Positions 7,777 through 14,856 of a stretch of DNA of 25,390 bases are shown piece by piece. How positions within the stretch are numbered: position 1 is the first letter of the stretch; each line of letters opens with the position of its first letter. Below the pieces are notes generated by a model that did not search any database, was not told the origin of the DNA, and worked only from the letters and a program-made list of their open reading frames with translations. A program made the translations under genes and the position numbers. The stretch is from Deltaproteobacteria bacterium (GTDB taxonomy: Bacteria > Myxococcota_A > UBA9160 > JAFDET01): assembly GCA_019310195.1 (NCBI GenBank), contig JAFDET010000042.1, positions 1-25,390 on the forward strand, in the 5' to 3' direction.

Positions 7777-8433
7777 ATGCGCCGAACCCTTCTCGCCGCC
7801 GCCGCGCTTCTGGTCGGGGGCGTGCTCGTCGCCGCCGTCGGCCACGCGCGGCCCCCGTTTCACGGCCCGGGTCCCCAGGGCCCCGGTGGCTTCGTGGAGC
7901 GTCACGCCGAGCAGCTCGGCCTGGACGCAGCACAACAGGAGGCCATCGGCGGAATCGTCGACGAGTCCCACGAGGGCGGCACGGCCCTGCACCAGGAGAT
8001 TCGTTCCCTGCGCGGCGAGCTTCACGAGCTGCTGATGCAGGATCCGCCGGACGTGGAAGCCGTGATGGCCCAGGCCGACGCCATCGGCGCGGCCGACGTG
8101 GCGCTGCACAAGCATCGGCTCTCCACCATGATCGCGATTCGCAATCAGCTCACTCCAGAGCAGCGCGAGTCGCTGAAGGAGCTGCGCGGATCGTTGCGCG
8201 AGTTCGCCGGAGAGGGGCTCGACGAAGACTGCGCCGCGGACCTGGAGCGCCTGTGCCCCGACGCGGGCGACATGCTGGGGCGGGCGCACTGCCTGCGCGA
8301 GAACCGCGAAGGCCTCAGCCAGGAGTGCAGCGAAGCGCTGCAGTGCATGCGGCGCAAGCACATGCGCGGCGGTGGCTGGCGCCGCCTCCACCGCGGCGGC
8401 GGGCCGGGCTTCTTCGGCGACTCCGGCCAGTGA
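7777..8433 (+). CDS. Periplasmic Spy/CpxP-like (LTxxQ) protein with a C-terminal GLG1-type Cys-rich repeat
   Basis: AAGGAG at 7764-7769 lies 7 nt before the ATG. The 218-residue product has a signal peptide (residues 1-24, cleavage near GHA-RPP). A helical LTxxQ-like domain follows: LGLDAAQQEAIGGIVDE near 47-63, ALHQEIRSLRGELHELL near 70-86 and QLTPEQRESLKEL at 124-136. The C-terminus has C152, C160, C172 and C184 in the pattern C..DLERLC....GDMLGRAHCL....EGLS..C, which matches the Cys-rich GLG1 repeat best known from eukaryotic Golgi apparatus protein 1. A His/Gly/Arg-rich end (HMRGGGWRRLHRGGG) could bind metal. Spy/CpxP/CnrX proteins sense or chaperone envelope stress or metals, so this is the likely periplasmic input to the preceding ECF system. 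Its last 289 bp overlap the antisense end of the convergent protease gene. Confidence 0.8.
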   Translation: MRRTLLAAAALLVGGVLVAAVGHARPPFHGPGPQGPGGFVERHAEQLGLDAAQQEAIGGIVDESHEGGTALHQEIRSLRGELHELLMQDPPDVEAVMAQADAIGAADVALHKHRLSTMIAIRNQLTPEQRESLKELRGSLREFAGEGLDEDCAADLERLCPDAGDMLGRAHCLRENREGLSQECSEALQCMRRKHMRGGGWRRLHRGGGPGFFGDSGQ

Positions 8434-9275
8434 GCGAAGAGCGGGACGAGCGGCGTCGCCAGGCAGGCCGCGAAGAACGCGGCCGTCATCGCTTCCAGGG
8501 GAACGTGCAACACCTGGTTGGCGAGGACGTCGAAGTCCATCCAGTGTCCGCCTCCCTTGGCATCGCCGTAGAGCTCGCGGGCCAGATCGCTGGTCATCAG
8601 CCCCCACGCGAAGCGCAGGTCGTGCAGCACGATGTGCAGCCCGATCCAGGCGTAGAGCGGCCTCTCCGCCGCATGGGTGCAGCCTCGTCCGGAGAGAGCG
8701 CGGTGCAGGAAGAGCGCGGCGATCAGCAGCTCGGTTCCGTGCCCCATGGCCGTGATCACGGCACGGTCGCCTCCATTCCAGACCAGCAGCGCGTGCAGGA
8801 CGGCGAACCCGGCGACCAGGGCGAGGCTGGTGCGGTTGCGGCGGAAGATCCAGATGCCGAAGGCCAACACCGCGTAGATCAGCAGGAGCAGCGCCTTCGA
8901 GGCGTCCATGGTTGCGGTCACACCGCCGCCGTACACGAAGTCGAAGGCGGGCAGCGAGGGTCGGCCGAAGGCCCAGCCCGCCAGTGTGTGACCCAGCTCG
9001 TGGGCCAGGACCACGAAGTAGCCGACCAGGATGCCGAGCAGCGGGATCAGCTGGGTTGCGACCGCGAGGCCGGCGCCGATCGCCAGGGCGCGCCAGCCCT
9101 GGGCATCGATGGAGGCTTCGTCGGCGTCCGGCTGGAGCGGCGGATGCCCGGAGTCGTCGGGAGCCTCCGTCTGCGAGGCTTCCTCCCGGCGAAGGCGCGC
9201 GAAGATCACGCCGCAGCGCTCGCACTCGGCGTTGCCCTCGAAGATCTGGCTGTGGCCACAGCGCGGGCAATCCAT
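8145..9275 (-). CDS. Zinc-ribbon, M50-like (site-2 protease type) membrane metalloprotease
   Basis: ATG at 9275 begins a short zinc ribbon (CPRC at 3-6 and CERC at 18-21). After an acidic linker come membrane helices with HELGH at 92-96 (VVLAHELGHTLAGWAFG), the HExxH zinc-protease motif in a membrane setting as in M50 enzymes, then further helices to about residue 280. It follows the SCO gene by 59 bp on the same strand and looks like the last gene of the heme-copper oxidase operon. From about residue 281 the frame is antisense to the Spy-like gene and becomes Pro/Arg/Ser-rich, with no domain character. These last ~96 residues may be an artefact of a lost stop. Substrate unknown; a role in oxidase assembly or turnover is inference. 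Confidence 0.7.
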   Translation of the reverse strand: MDCPRCGHSQIFEGNAECERCGVIFARLRREEASQTEAPDDSGHPPLQPDADEASIDAQGWRALAIGAGLAVATQLIPLLGILVGYFVVLAHELGHTLAGWAFGRPSLPAFDFVYGGGVTATMDASKALLLLIYAVLAFGIWIFRRNRTSLALVAGFAVLHALLVWNGGDRAVITAMGHGTELLIAALFLHRALSGRGCTHAAERPLYAWIGLHIVLHDLRFAWGLMTSDLARELYGDAKGGGHWMDFDVLANQVLHVPLEAMTAAFFAACLATPLVPLFAHWPESPKKPGPPPRWRRRQPPPRMCLRRMHCSASLHSWLRPSRFSRRQCARPSMSPASGHRRSRSAAQSSSSPSPANSRNDPRSSFSDSRCSGVS

Positions 9276-9334
9276 GGGCGGGGTCTCCGCCCCCCCCCAT
9301 CGGCCGCGCAAGAGGCGCGGTTGAGGTCCGGCGC

Positions 9335-10252
9335 CTAGGAGCGGTCCACCAGCTCGGTCAGGGCGGCGACGCCGCCGCTGCTGGCGAAGGCGATGCGTCC
9401 CGAGGCGTCCAGCACGTAGGTGAGCAGGGGGTGGAGGACGTCGCCGGTATCCAGGTCGCGGTCCCGCGCCACGTTCCACGCGTCGAGCACCCGGGTTACG
9501 TCGTCCACGCCGGCCGACAGCACGTAGCCGTCCTCGCCGATCTTCCAGAACTCGGCCAGGTAGGAAAGCCGCGAGGGCGTGTCGCGCCAGGGGTCCAGCG
9601 TCACCACCACCACGCGCGGGATCCGCTCGGCGTCCACCTCGCCGGCCTCGGCCTTGCGGCGCACCCGGGCCTGGGTCTCGAGGACGTCGCGCACGATCAT
9701 GGGGCAGATGGTTCCGCACTGACCGAAGGCGAATGTGACCAGAGCCGGTCGCCCCTTCAGGCGCTCCAGGTCGAGCGTCTCGCCGAACTGATCGACCAGG
9801 CCCAGCGGCGGGGCGTCCCAGTCGAGGCGCGGGTAGGTAGCCGGGGGAAGCCCGTCGGCGATCCGCCAGGGCCCGGCGCCCGTCGCCGACACCACGCGTA
9901 CGCCCGCCGCTCCGACGCCCAGTGCCACGCTCGCCGCCACGCCGATCAGTAGGGCCCGGCCCGGGCCGCTTGCGGCCAGGCCGCGCAGACCACGCCGCAC
10001 GGACTCGCCCCAGCCGGCCATCAGGACCGCCACCATCCCCATGGGCTGCCCGATCAGCAGGATCCAGCCCGAGGCATCCGGAAGTCCGTTCTCGGTGGTG
10101 TTGAAGCAGACCGACCGTGTGCGGGTCAGCCACTCCGGCGTGTCACTGGGGAGTGGCCAGAGCGCCAAGGCCCACCAGCCCGCCGTCACGCCGAGCAGGA
10201 TGCCCAGCGTGACGACGGCGATGGATTCTCCGGATCTCAGCCGACCTTCCAT
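9335..10252 (-). CDS. SCO1/SenC-family copper chaperone with an N-terminal membrane domain
   Basis: The C-terminal half is a thioredoxin-fold SCO domain: CGTIC (C179, C183) supplies the CxxxC copper site, VVVVTLDPWRDTP is the conserved strand with Asp220, and H274 in DVLHPLLTYVLD is the third copper ligand. SCO/SenC proteins deliver copper to the CuA site of subunit II or otherwise help oxidase maturation. The N-terminal ~120 residues hold three hydrophobic segments (about 10-32, 62-80 and 98-120) instead of the usual single anchor, making the 305-residue protein longer than typical SCO proteins. The start overlaps the end of the subunit I gene by 16 bp, indicating tight cotranscription with the enzyme it probably metallates. 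Confidence 0.87.
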   Translation of the reverse strand: MEGRLRSGESIAVVTLGILLGVTAGWWALALWPLPSDTPEWLTRTRSVCFNTTENGLPDASGWILLIGQPMGMVAVLMAGWGESVRRGLRGLAASGPGRALLIGVAASVALGVGAAGVRVVSATGAGPWRIADGLPPATYPRLDWDAPPLGLVDQFGETLDLERLKGRPALVTFAFGQCGTICPMIVRDVLETQARVRRKAEAGEVDAERIPRVVVVTLDPWRDTPSRLSYLAEFWKIGEDGYVLSAGVDDVTRVLDAWNVARDRDLDTGDVLHPLLTYVLDASGRIAFASSGGVAALTELVDRS

Positions 10253-11961
10253 ACCACGGAGAGCAGCTTCCAGTTCACGAAGTAGTAGGCGATGAAGGTA
10301 GCCAGGAAGACCAACACCAGGACCATCGTGCCGGGTACGCTCCCCAGCCTCGTCGACGGCAGCTCCGACTCCTGCTCGGCCTGGGTCAGTGCGCGCGGGG
10401 GATGGGTGATCCCCAGCGGCAGGCCGCGCCCCGTTGCGCCCAGCCCGCTGTCATCGGGCGCCAACTTCTTGCCGAAGAAGACCGAGACCACGGTCACCAG
10501 GATGTAGATGCCGCCCCCGGCCGCCGCGATCAGGCCGCCGACCGCGGTCACGCCGATCAGCAGGTCTACCGCCGGCGAGAACTGCACCTGGAAGGGCGCT
10601 CCCGTGAACGTGATGTCCCAGTGTCGCCGCGGCACGCCGAACGTGCCCGCGAACGTCATGGCCACCGAGAAGATCACCATGCCGAGCGCGAACACGTAGG
10701 GCTGGATCTGGGCCAGCTTGTAGAAGGCGATCTCGCGCCGGAAGATCAGCGGGATTACGTAGTAGGTGATGCCCATGAACGCCATCGCCGTACCGCTCAC
10801 CACCGTGGAGTGGAAGTGCCCGGGAATCCGCAGCGTGTTGTGGGCGATGATGTTGATCTGCTCGGTCCCGAAGGTGACGCCGGTGATGCCGCCGATGAAC
10901 CCGAAGACCACCACCGAGAACACCATGGAGCTGAAGCCCGGATCGCCCCACGGCGCCCGGCGCAGCCAGCCGAACATGCCCTGGGTCACACCCCGGAGTC
11001 GCTGGCCTGCCTCGATTCCCGCCGGCACGGTGAACCCGTGGATCATGCTGGCCAGGACCGCCATGTACATGAAGTAACTGGTGTTCCAGATCTTCCAGCT
11101 TGGGCCCATGCCCGGATCCACCAGCAGGTGGTGGGCCGACGCCATCGAGATGAACATGATGTAGAGCCCGAAGGCCACGCGGCTCAGCTTCTCGCTCAGC
11201 ACCACGCCGCCTACGGTCAGCGCCGCCAGCAGGTACCAGATCGCCACCATGGCGGCGACGTTGATCTGCTGGGACGAGTGGCCCAGGCCCCACCAGACCA
11301 GCCGGTAGAACTGGGCGTCGATGTTGATCAGCCCCATGGACCAGAGCAGCGTGGGGATGTAGACGGCGGCGCCGTGGAGCAGGGTTGCCGCCGCGATGAT
11401 TGCCGCCGTGACGGCGCCGAACACCACCAACGGCCAGGAGCCCTCGTAGGTGCGCTCGCGCTTGGCGTAGACCAGGATGGCGAAGAAGTGACCCGTTACC
11501 GTGAGTGCGCCCACGGCGAACAGGATCACGCCCAGATAGAACGGCGGCTCGGCGCGCAGGGGCACGTAGGACGTGAAGAGCACGTCCGCCTTGCCCGTGA
11601 ACATCTGCCACTCGACCATGAGCGCCCCCACCACCATCAGTGCGAACGCAGTCCAGCCCACCTTGGGTGCTGGCACGCGTGCGTTGAGAAGTACGGCGCC
11701 CGCGAAGTAGAGCACCGCCATCTCGAAGAAGATGATGAAGAAGATCAGCATGGTCATGCCGTGCACGGTGAGGATCCGGTAGAACCACACCACGTCGAGC
11801 AGGTGCACGGCTTGCCAGCGGGTGAGCAGCACCAGGATGGCGGCCACCCCTCCGACCAGGAGCGCGACGGTTGCCGCAACGGCGTTGGCCTGGATCAGGG
11901 AGTCGGCGGCCCGGTAGATCCGAAGTCCGGTGGTCGGACATGTGCGTGCGTCGGCGCTCAT
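10237..11961 (-). CDS. Heme-copper oxidase superfamily subunit I, probable NorS-type nitric oxide reductase
   Basis: The 574-residue protein has about 12-14 membrane helices. Ligands can be placed: H67 (low-spin heme, TVHGMTM), H228 (CuB), H277-H278 (CuB pair), and H382 and H384 in GHFHS (high-spin and low-spin heme). Where most oxygen reductases have HPEVY, with the Tyr cross-linked to the CuB His, this protein reads HSSQQ, so Gln232 replaces the Tyr. Loss of that Tyr is typical of NO-reducing members. A CuA-bearing subunit II and a SenC gene in the same operon match the norSY-senC cluster described in Nitrosomonas. I therefore infer NO reduction to N2O at the membrane, with electrons entering at CuA from a c-type cytochrome or cupredoxin. 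An atypical B-family oxygen reductase is the alternative. The start overlaps the subunit II stop by 4 bp. Confidence 0.85.
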   Translation of the reverse strand: MSADARTCPTTGLRIYRAADSLIQANAVAATVALLVGGVAAILVLLTRWQAVHLLDVVWFYRILTVHGMTMLIFFIIFFEMAVLYFAGAVLLNARVPAPKVGWTAFALMVVGALMVEWQMFTGKADVLFTSYVPLRAEPPFYLGVILFAVGALTVTGHFFAILVYAKRERTYEGSWPLVVFGAVTAAIIAAATLLHGAAVYIPTLLWSMGLINIDAQFYRLVWWGLGHSSQQINVAAMVAIWYLLAALTVGGVVLSEKLSRVAFGLYIMFISMASAHHLLVDPGMGPSWKIWNTSYFMYMAVLASMIHGFTVPAGIEAGQRLRGVTQGMFGWLRRAPWGDPGFSSMVFSVVVFGFIGGITGVTFGTEQINIIAHNTLRIPGHFHSTVVSGTAMAFMGITYYVIPLIFRREIAFYKLAQIQPYVFALGMVIFSVAMTFAGTFGVPRRHWDITFTGAPFQVQFSPAVDLLIGVTAVGGLIAAAGGGIYILVTVVSVFFGKKLAPDDSGLGATGRGLPLGITHPPRALTQAEQESELPSTRLGSVPGTMVLVLVFLATFIAYYFVNWKLLSVVWKVG

Positions 11962-12527
11962 TGCGCACCCCCTTCCAGCGAAGCGGCCTGACGCGGCTCC
12001 ACGATGATCTTCCCGACCATCAGGTGGTGCCCCACACCGCAGAACTCGTTGCAGATGATCTTGTACTCACCCGGCTCGCTGGGCGTCATCTTCAGTCCGT
12101 AGTCGTAGCCGGGCACGACTTGGAAGTTGATGTTCAGCGGGTACAGGTTGAACCCGTGGTTCATGTCGACCGATGAGAGGTGCACGATGTACTCGACGCC
12201 CTGCTGCAGGCGCAGCACGGGCGTCCAGCGCCACATCTGGGCCTGAATGTAGACATGGCTGCCCGGGGGCGGTGCCACCACCGGGATGCCCTTCTCCTCT
12301 CCGACCTGGTACTGCTGGATGAACTCCGTGACCCGCTCGCGATAGCGCTCGGGCTCGACCCGATGCCGGATGCCCGCCGGGTTCTGGCCGCCGCGTACGT
12401 GCCAGAGAGGCATCATGGCGAAGAGCACGATGCACCAGGCGAAGGCGATCGCGGCCCAGACCTTCTCGCCGCCGTGGGCCGGCTTCCACCAGACTCCCTT
12501 GGGTGACTCGATTCCGCTGTGATACAT
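11958..12527 (-). CDS. Cytochrome c oxidase subunit II-like CuA protein (NorY-like)
   Basis: The 189-residue protein has one N-terminal membrane helix (about 23-42, VWAAIAFAWCIVLFAMMPLW) and a periplasmic cupredoxin domain. All CuA ligands are present: H124 in DMNHGFN, then C159, E161, C163, H167 and M170 in the C-x-E-x-C-x3-H-x2-M pattern. CuA takes electrons from a soluble donor and passes them to subunit I. The single helix and short length are typical of B-family subunit II rather than the two-helix aa3 type. It lies 21 bp downstream of a small one-TM gene and overlaps subunit I by 4 bp. Confidence 0.9.
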   Translation of the reverse strand: MYHSGIESPKGVWWKPAHGGEKVWAAIAFAWCIVLFAMMPLWHVRGGQNPAGIRHRVEPERYRERVTEFIQQYQVGEEKGIPVVAPPPGSHVYIQAQMWRWTPVLRLQQGVEYIVHLSSVDMNHGFNLYPLNINFQVVPGYDYGLKMTPSEPGEYKIICNEFCGVGHHLMVGKIIVEPRQAASLEGGAQ

Positions 12528-12548
12528 GCGATCCTCGCTTCAGGCAGT

Positions 12549-12749
12549 TCAGGGCAGGGGGGCGTCGCTGAGCGACGTGATCTCGACGAGACCCCAGCCG
12601 GTGTAGAAGACAAAAAAGATCACCAGGCAACTGATGAGGAGAAACACCCAGTTGTCGAGCAGGCGTTGGCCCAGCGGGATCTCCTCGGGCGCGTCACCGC
12701 CCCCGCCAGCCCCGGGTTGGTCCGTGGAACGCGGATCGGAATCGACCAT
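12549..12749 (-). CDS. Small single-TM protein, putative accessory subunit of the heme-copper complex
   Basis: The 66-residue product has a Gly/Asp-rich N-terminus and one membrane helix at about residues 34-53 (NWVFLLISCLVIFFVFYTGW). I do not recognise a family from sequence alone. Its position just before the CuA subunit gene and its single-helix form recall the small subunit IIa of ba3-type B-family oxidases. It lies 30 bp after the Rrf2 regulator gene, with no room for a separate strong promoter, which supports one transcript from the regulator through the protease gene. Confidence 0.65.
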   Translation of the reverse strand: MVDSDPRSTDQPGAGGGGDAPEEIPLGQRLLDNWVFLLISCLVIFFVFYTGWGLVEITSLSDAPLP

Positions 12750-12779
12750 GAAGATCCTCCTGATTGCGCGGCCGGGGGG

Positions 12780-13235
12780 CTAACGCCGCCCGGCCGCAGC
12801 GGATGCCTTCGGTAACTCGAATACTTCTCTGCCCGGCCGTTGCAACAGATCCGCCACCGAGGTTCCGGACAGGAACCTCTCGATGCGCTGCGCCAGGTCC
12901 TGCCAGGTTTCGTGCGCGGGGCACGGATCGGCGTCGCTGCACTCGGCGCGCCCCAGCAGGCACTTCCGGTCGAGCAGCCCCGGGTCCACGGTGCCCACCA
13001 CCCGGGCCACCGACAGATTCTCCGGTGCGGTCGCCAGCCGGAAGCCGCCGCGGGGGCCTCGCTCGGAGACCAGGACGCCTTCGCGGGCCATCCGGTGGAG
13101 GATCTTGGACAGGTAGTTGCGCGGAACGTCGAGCGCGGCGGCGATCTCCCCTACGCGGATCGGCTCGTCGGATCCCTGCTCCGCGAGATAGATCGAGGCC
13201 CTGAGGGCATACTTGCCGGTCTGTGACAGCAGCAC
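12780..13235 (-). CDS. Rrf2-family Fe-S transcriptional regulator (NsrR/IscR-like)
   Basis: The 151-residue protein has an N-terminal winged helix (LLSQTGKYALRASIYLAEQG, then VGEIAAALDVPRNYLSKILH and SERGPRGGFRLA) and three conserved Cys in the dimer region, C92, C99 and C105 (C-x6-C-x5-C). That is close to the C-x5-C-x5-C of IscR and Streptomyces NsrR, so a [2Fe-2S] or [4Fe-4S] cluster is likely. NsrR members are NO-responsive repressors of NO-detoxification genes, which suits the downstream NO-reductase-like operon. GTG at 13235 is chosen because Rrf2 proteins start at this point and the longer frame to 13286 would read through the palindrome. That palindrome ends 10 bp upstream of the GTG, suggesting autoregulation. 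Confidence 0.88.
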   Translation of the reverse strand: MLLSQTGKYALRASIYLAEQGSDEPIRVGEIAAALDVPRNYLSKILHRMAREGVLVSERGPRGGFRLATAPENLSVARVVGTVDPGLLDRKCLLGRAECSDADPCPAHETWQDLAQRIERFLSGTSVADLLQRPGREVFELPKASAAAGRR

Positions 13236-13245
13236 GAGCGGCAAA

Positions 13246-13263
13246 ATATTATCATGATAATAT
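13246..13263. promoter_or_regulatory. 18-bp perfect palindrome, probable Rrf2/NsrR-type operator between divergent genes
   Basis: ATATTATCATGATAATAT is perfectly self-complementary and strikingly AT-rich in this GC-rich window. It lies 10 bp before the GTG of the minus-strand Rrf2 gene and 21 bp before the ATG of the plus-strand cytochrome b fusion. TATTAT/TAATAT within it could double as -10 elements for either direction. An AT-rich inverted repeat next to the regulator's own start is typical of Rrf2 operators. Binding by this Rrf2 protein is inferred. Confidence 0.7.
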
Positions 13264-13284
13264 GATCTTTGAAGCCCCAGATTC

Positions 13285-14856
13285 ATGATTTCGAGATCTT
13301 CCCACTACCTGCGCGAGTGGGGTCGCAGGCCCCTCGCCGCGGCTGACGCCGCCCTCAACCGCCTCTACACCTGGCGCTACAACCCCCTCTATCACTCCGG
13401 AACCCTGGTGGTTCTGGCGTTCCTGCTGATGCTGGTGACCGGCGTCTACCTGCTGCTCTTCTACCGGATCGGCTCGCCCTACGAGTCCATGGTCCGCATC
13501 AACGAGCAGGTGTGGGCCGGAAGCTGGATGCGTGCCCTGCACCGCTACGCCGCCGACCTGGCCATCGTGGCGGGCCTGCTCCATTCCTTCCGGATCTTCG
13601 TCCAGGGCCGCAGCTGGGGTCCCCGCACCCTGGCCTGGGTGTCCGGGGTGATCCTCTTCTTCCTGACGTTCGCCTCGGGCTGGACCGGCTACGTGATGCT
13701 CTGGGACGACCAGGCCCAGCTGCTGGCGGTGGAAGGCGCCCGCCTGCTGGACGCGCTGCCCATCTTCTCCGAGCCCATCAGCCGCACCTTCGTGGGCGAC
13801 CGGCCGATCCCGGGCGCGTTCTTCTTCCTCAATCTCTTCCTGCACATCGCGTTGCCCGTCGGCGTCGCGCTGGTCCTGTGGATCCACGTCTCGCGCCAGT
13901 CCCGGCCGGCACTGCTGCCGCCCCGGGGGCTGCTGTGGGGAACCACGCTGCTGCTCTTCGGCGCGTCCGTGATCGGGCCCGCGCCTCTCGGGCCCAAGGC
14001 CGACCTGTACCGGGTCCTCGGCACCGTGGAGGTGGACTGGTTCTACGCGTTCTTCGTACCCATGAGCCGCCTGCTCCAGCCCGTGGAGGCCTGGATGGCC
14101 TTCCTGGCCTTCGGCGCGCTGCTCTGCCTGGTTCCCTGGTGGAGCCGCCCGGCGCCCGAGGAGCGCCCGGAGCCGTCGCTCTCGCCCGGTCGGCTGTGCA
14201 CCGGCTGCACCCAGTGCTCCCTCGACTGCCCCTACGAGGCCATCGCCATGGTCCGGATCGTGGACGACGACCCGACGCGCGAGGTGGCGGAGGTCAACGA
14301 GGACTACTGCGTGAGCTGCGGCATCTGTTCGGCCTCGTGCGCGCCCATGATCGTCGGGCCTCCGGACCGGACCGGGCGCGACGAGCTGACGGAGATCCGC
14401 GCCTTCATCGCCGAGCAGAGCATCGGCCCCAAGGACGTGGTCCTGATCGCCTGCGCCCGCGGCGCGGGCCGGCTCGCCGGTCAGGCCGAGGTGCAGGGCG
14501 CGCGCATCTTCCCGGTGATCTGCATCGGCAACCTCCACACCTCCGTGGTCGAGTTCCTGCTGCGCGCGGGCGCGGGCGGGGTCCTGATCGCCAGCTGCCC
14601 GCCGCGGGACTGCTGGAGCCGCGAGGGGCCCCGCTGGCTCGAGGAGCGCCTCTACCACGGCCGGGAGGCCGAGCTTCGCGAGAGCGTCGACCGCCGGCGC
14701 ATCCGCGTGGCGTACGCCGGCGAGGGCGAGCGTCGGGTGGTGCTGGGTGCGTTGGCCGAGTTCCGCCGCGATGTGGCGGAGCTGGACAACGCGGTGGGCG
14801 AGGACGGGATCGAGATCGACACGGAGTGCGAGCCCGATGCGAGGCAGGCGTTGTGA
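13285..14856 (+). CDS. Cytochrome b / 2[4Fe-4S] ferredoxin / MvhD-like fusion protein
   Basis: This 523-residue protein joins three modules. Residues ~35-290 form a cytochrome b core with bis-His pairs H86/H100 and H187/H201 (each H-x13-H), enough for two b hemes, followed by extra helices. Residues 305-352 form a bacterial ferredoxin with C305, C308, C311, C315 and C342, C345, C348, C352. Residues ~385-445 resemble the MvhD (hydrogenase iron-sulfur) domain, with C390, C413, C438 and C443 and a GGVLIASCPPRDC stretch near the GC..GDC motif. MvhD passes electrons to heterodisulfide reductase in other systems. Fusion to a cytochrome b suggests electron transfer between the quinone pool and a cytoplasmic partner, possibly with bifurcation; this is inference. 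It diverges from the Rrf2-NO reductase operon across the shared palindrome and overlaps the next gene by 4 bp. Confidence 0.85.
   Translation: MISRSSHYLREWGRRPLAAADAALNRLYTWRYNPLYHSGTLVVLAFLLMLVTGVYLLLFYRIGSPYESMVRINEQVWAGSWMRALHRYAADLAIVAGLLHSFRIFVQGRSWGPRTLAWVSGVILFFLTFASGWTGYVMLWDDQAQLLAVEGARLLDALPIFSEPISRTFVGDRPIPGAFFFLNLFLHIALPVGVALVLWIHVSRQSRPALLPPRGLLWGTTLLLFGASVIGPAPLGPKADLYRVLGTVEVDWFYAFFVPMSRLLQPVEAWMAFLAFGALLCLVPWWSRPAPEERPEPSLSPGRLCTGCTQCSLDCPYEAIAMVRIVDDDPTREVAEVNEDYCVSCGICSASCAPMIVGPPDRTGRDELTEIRAFIAEQSIGPKDVVLIACARGAGRLAGQAEVQGARIFPVICIGNLHTSVVEFLLRAGAGGVLIASCPPRDCWSREGPRWLEERLYHGREAELRESVDRRRIRVAYAGEGERRVVLGALAEFRRDVAELDNAVGEDGIEIDTECEPDARQAL

Noticed and set aside
2986..9300. 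Very long minus-strand open frame (~2100 codons)
   Set aside because: It is Arg/Gly/Pro/Ala-rich with no domain pattern and runs antisense or out of frame through several clear genes; a by-product of high GC content.
10402..11991. Long plus-strand frame opposite subunit I
   Set aside because: His/Asp/Arg-rich mirror of membrane-helix codons; the minus strand encodes an unmistakable heme-copper subunit.
13512..14852. In-frame upstream extension of the 173-residue protein
   Set aside because: It lies wholly inside the cytochrome b fusion gene in another frame; the GTG at 14853 gives a sensible N-terminal anchor and a 4-bp overlap.
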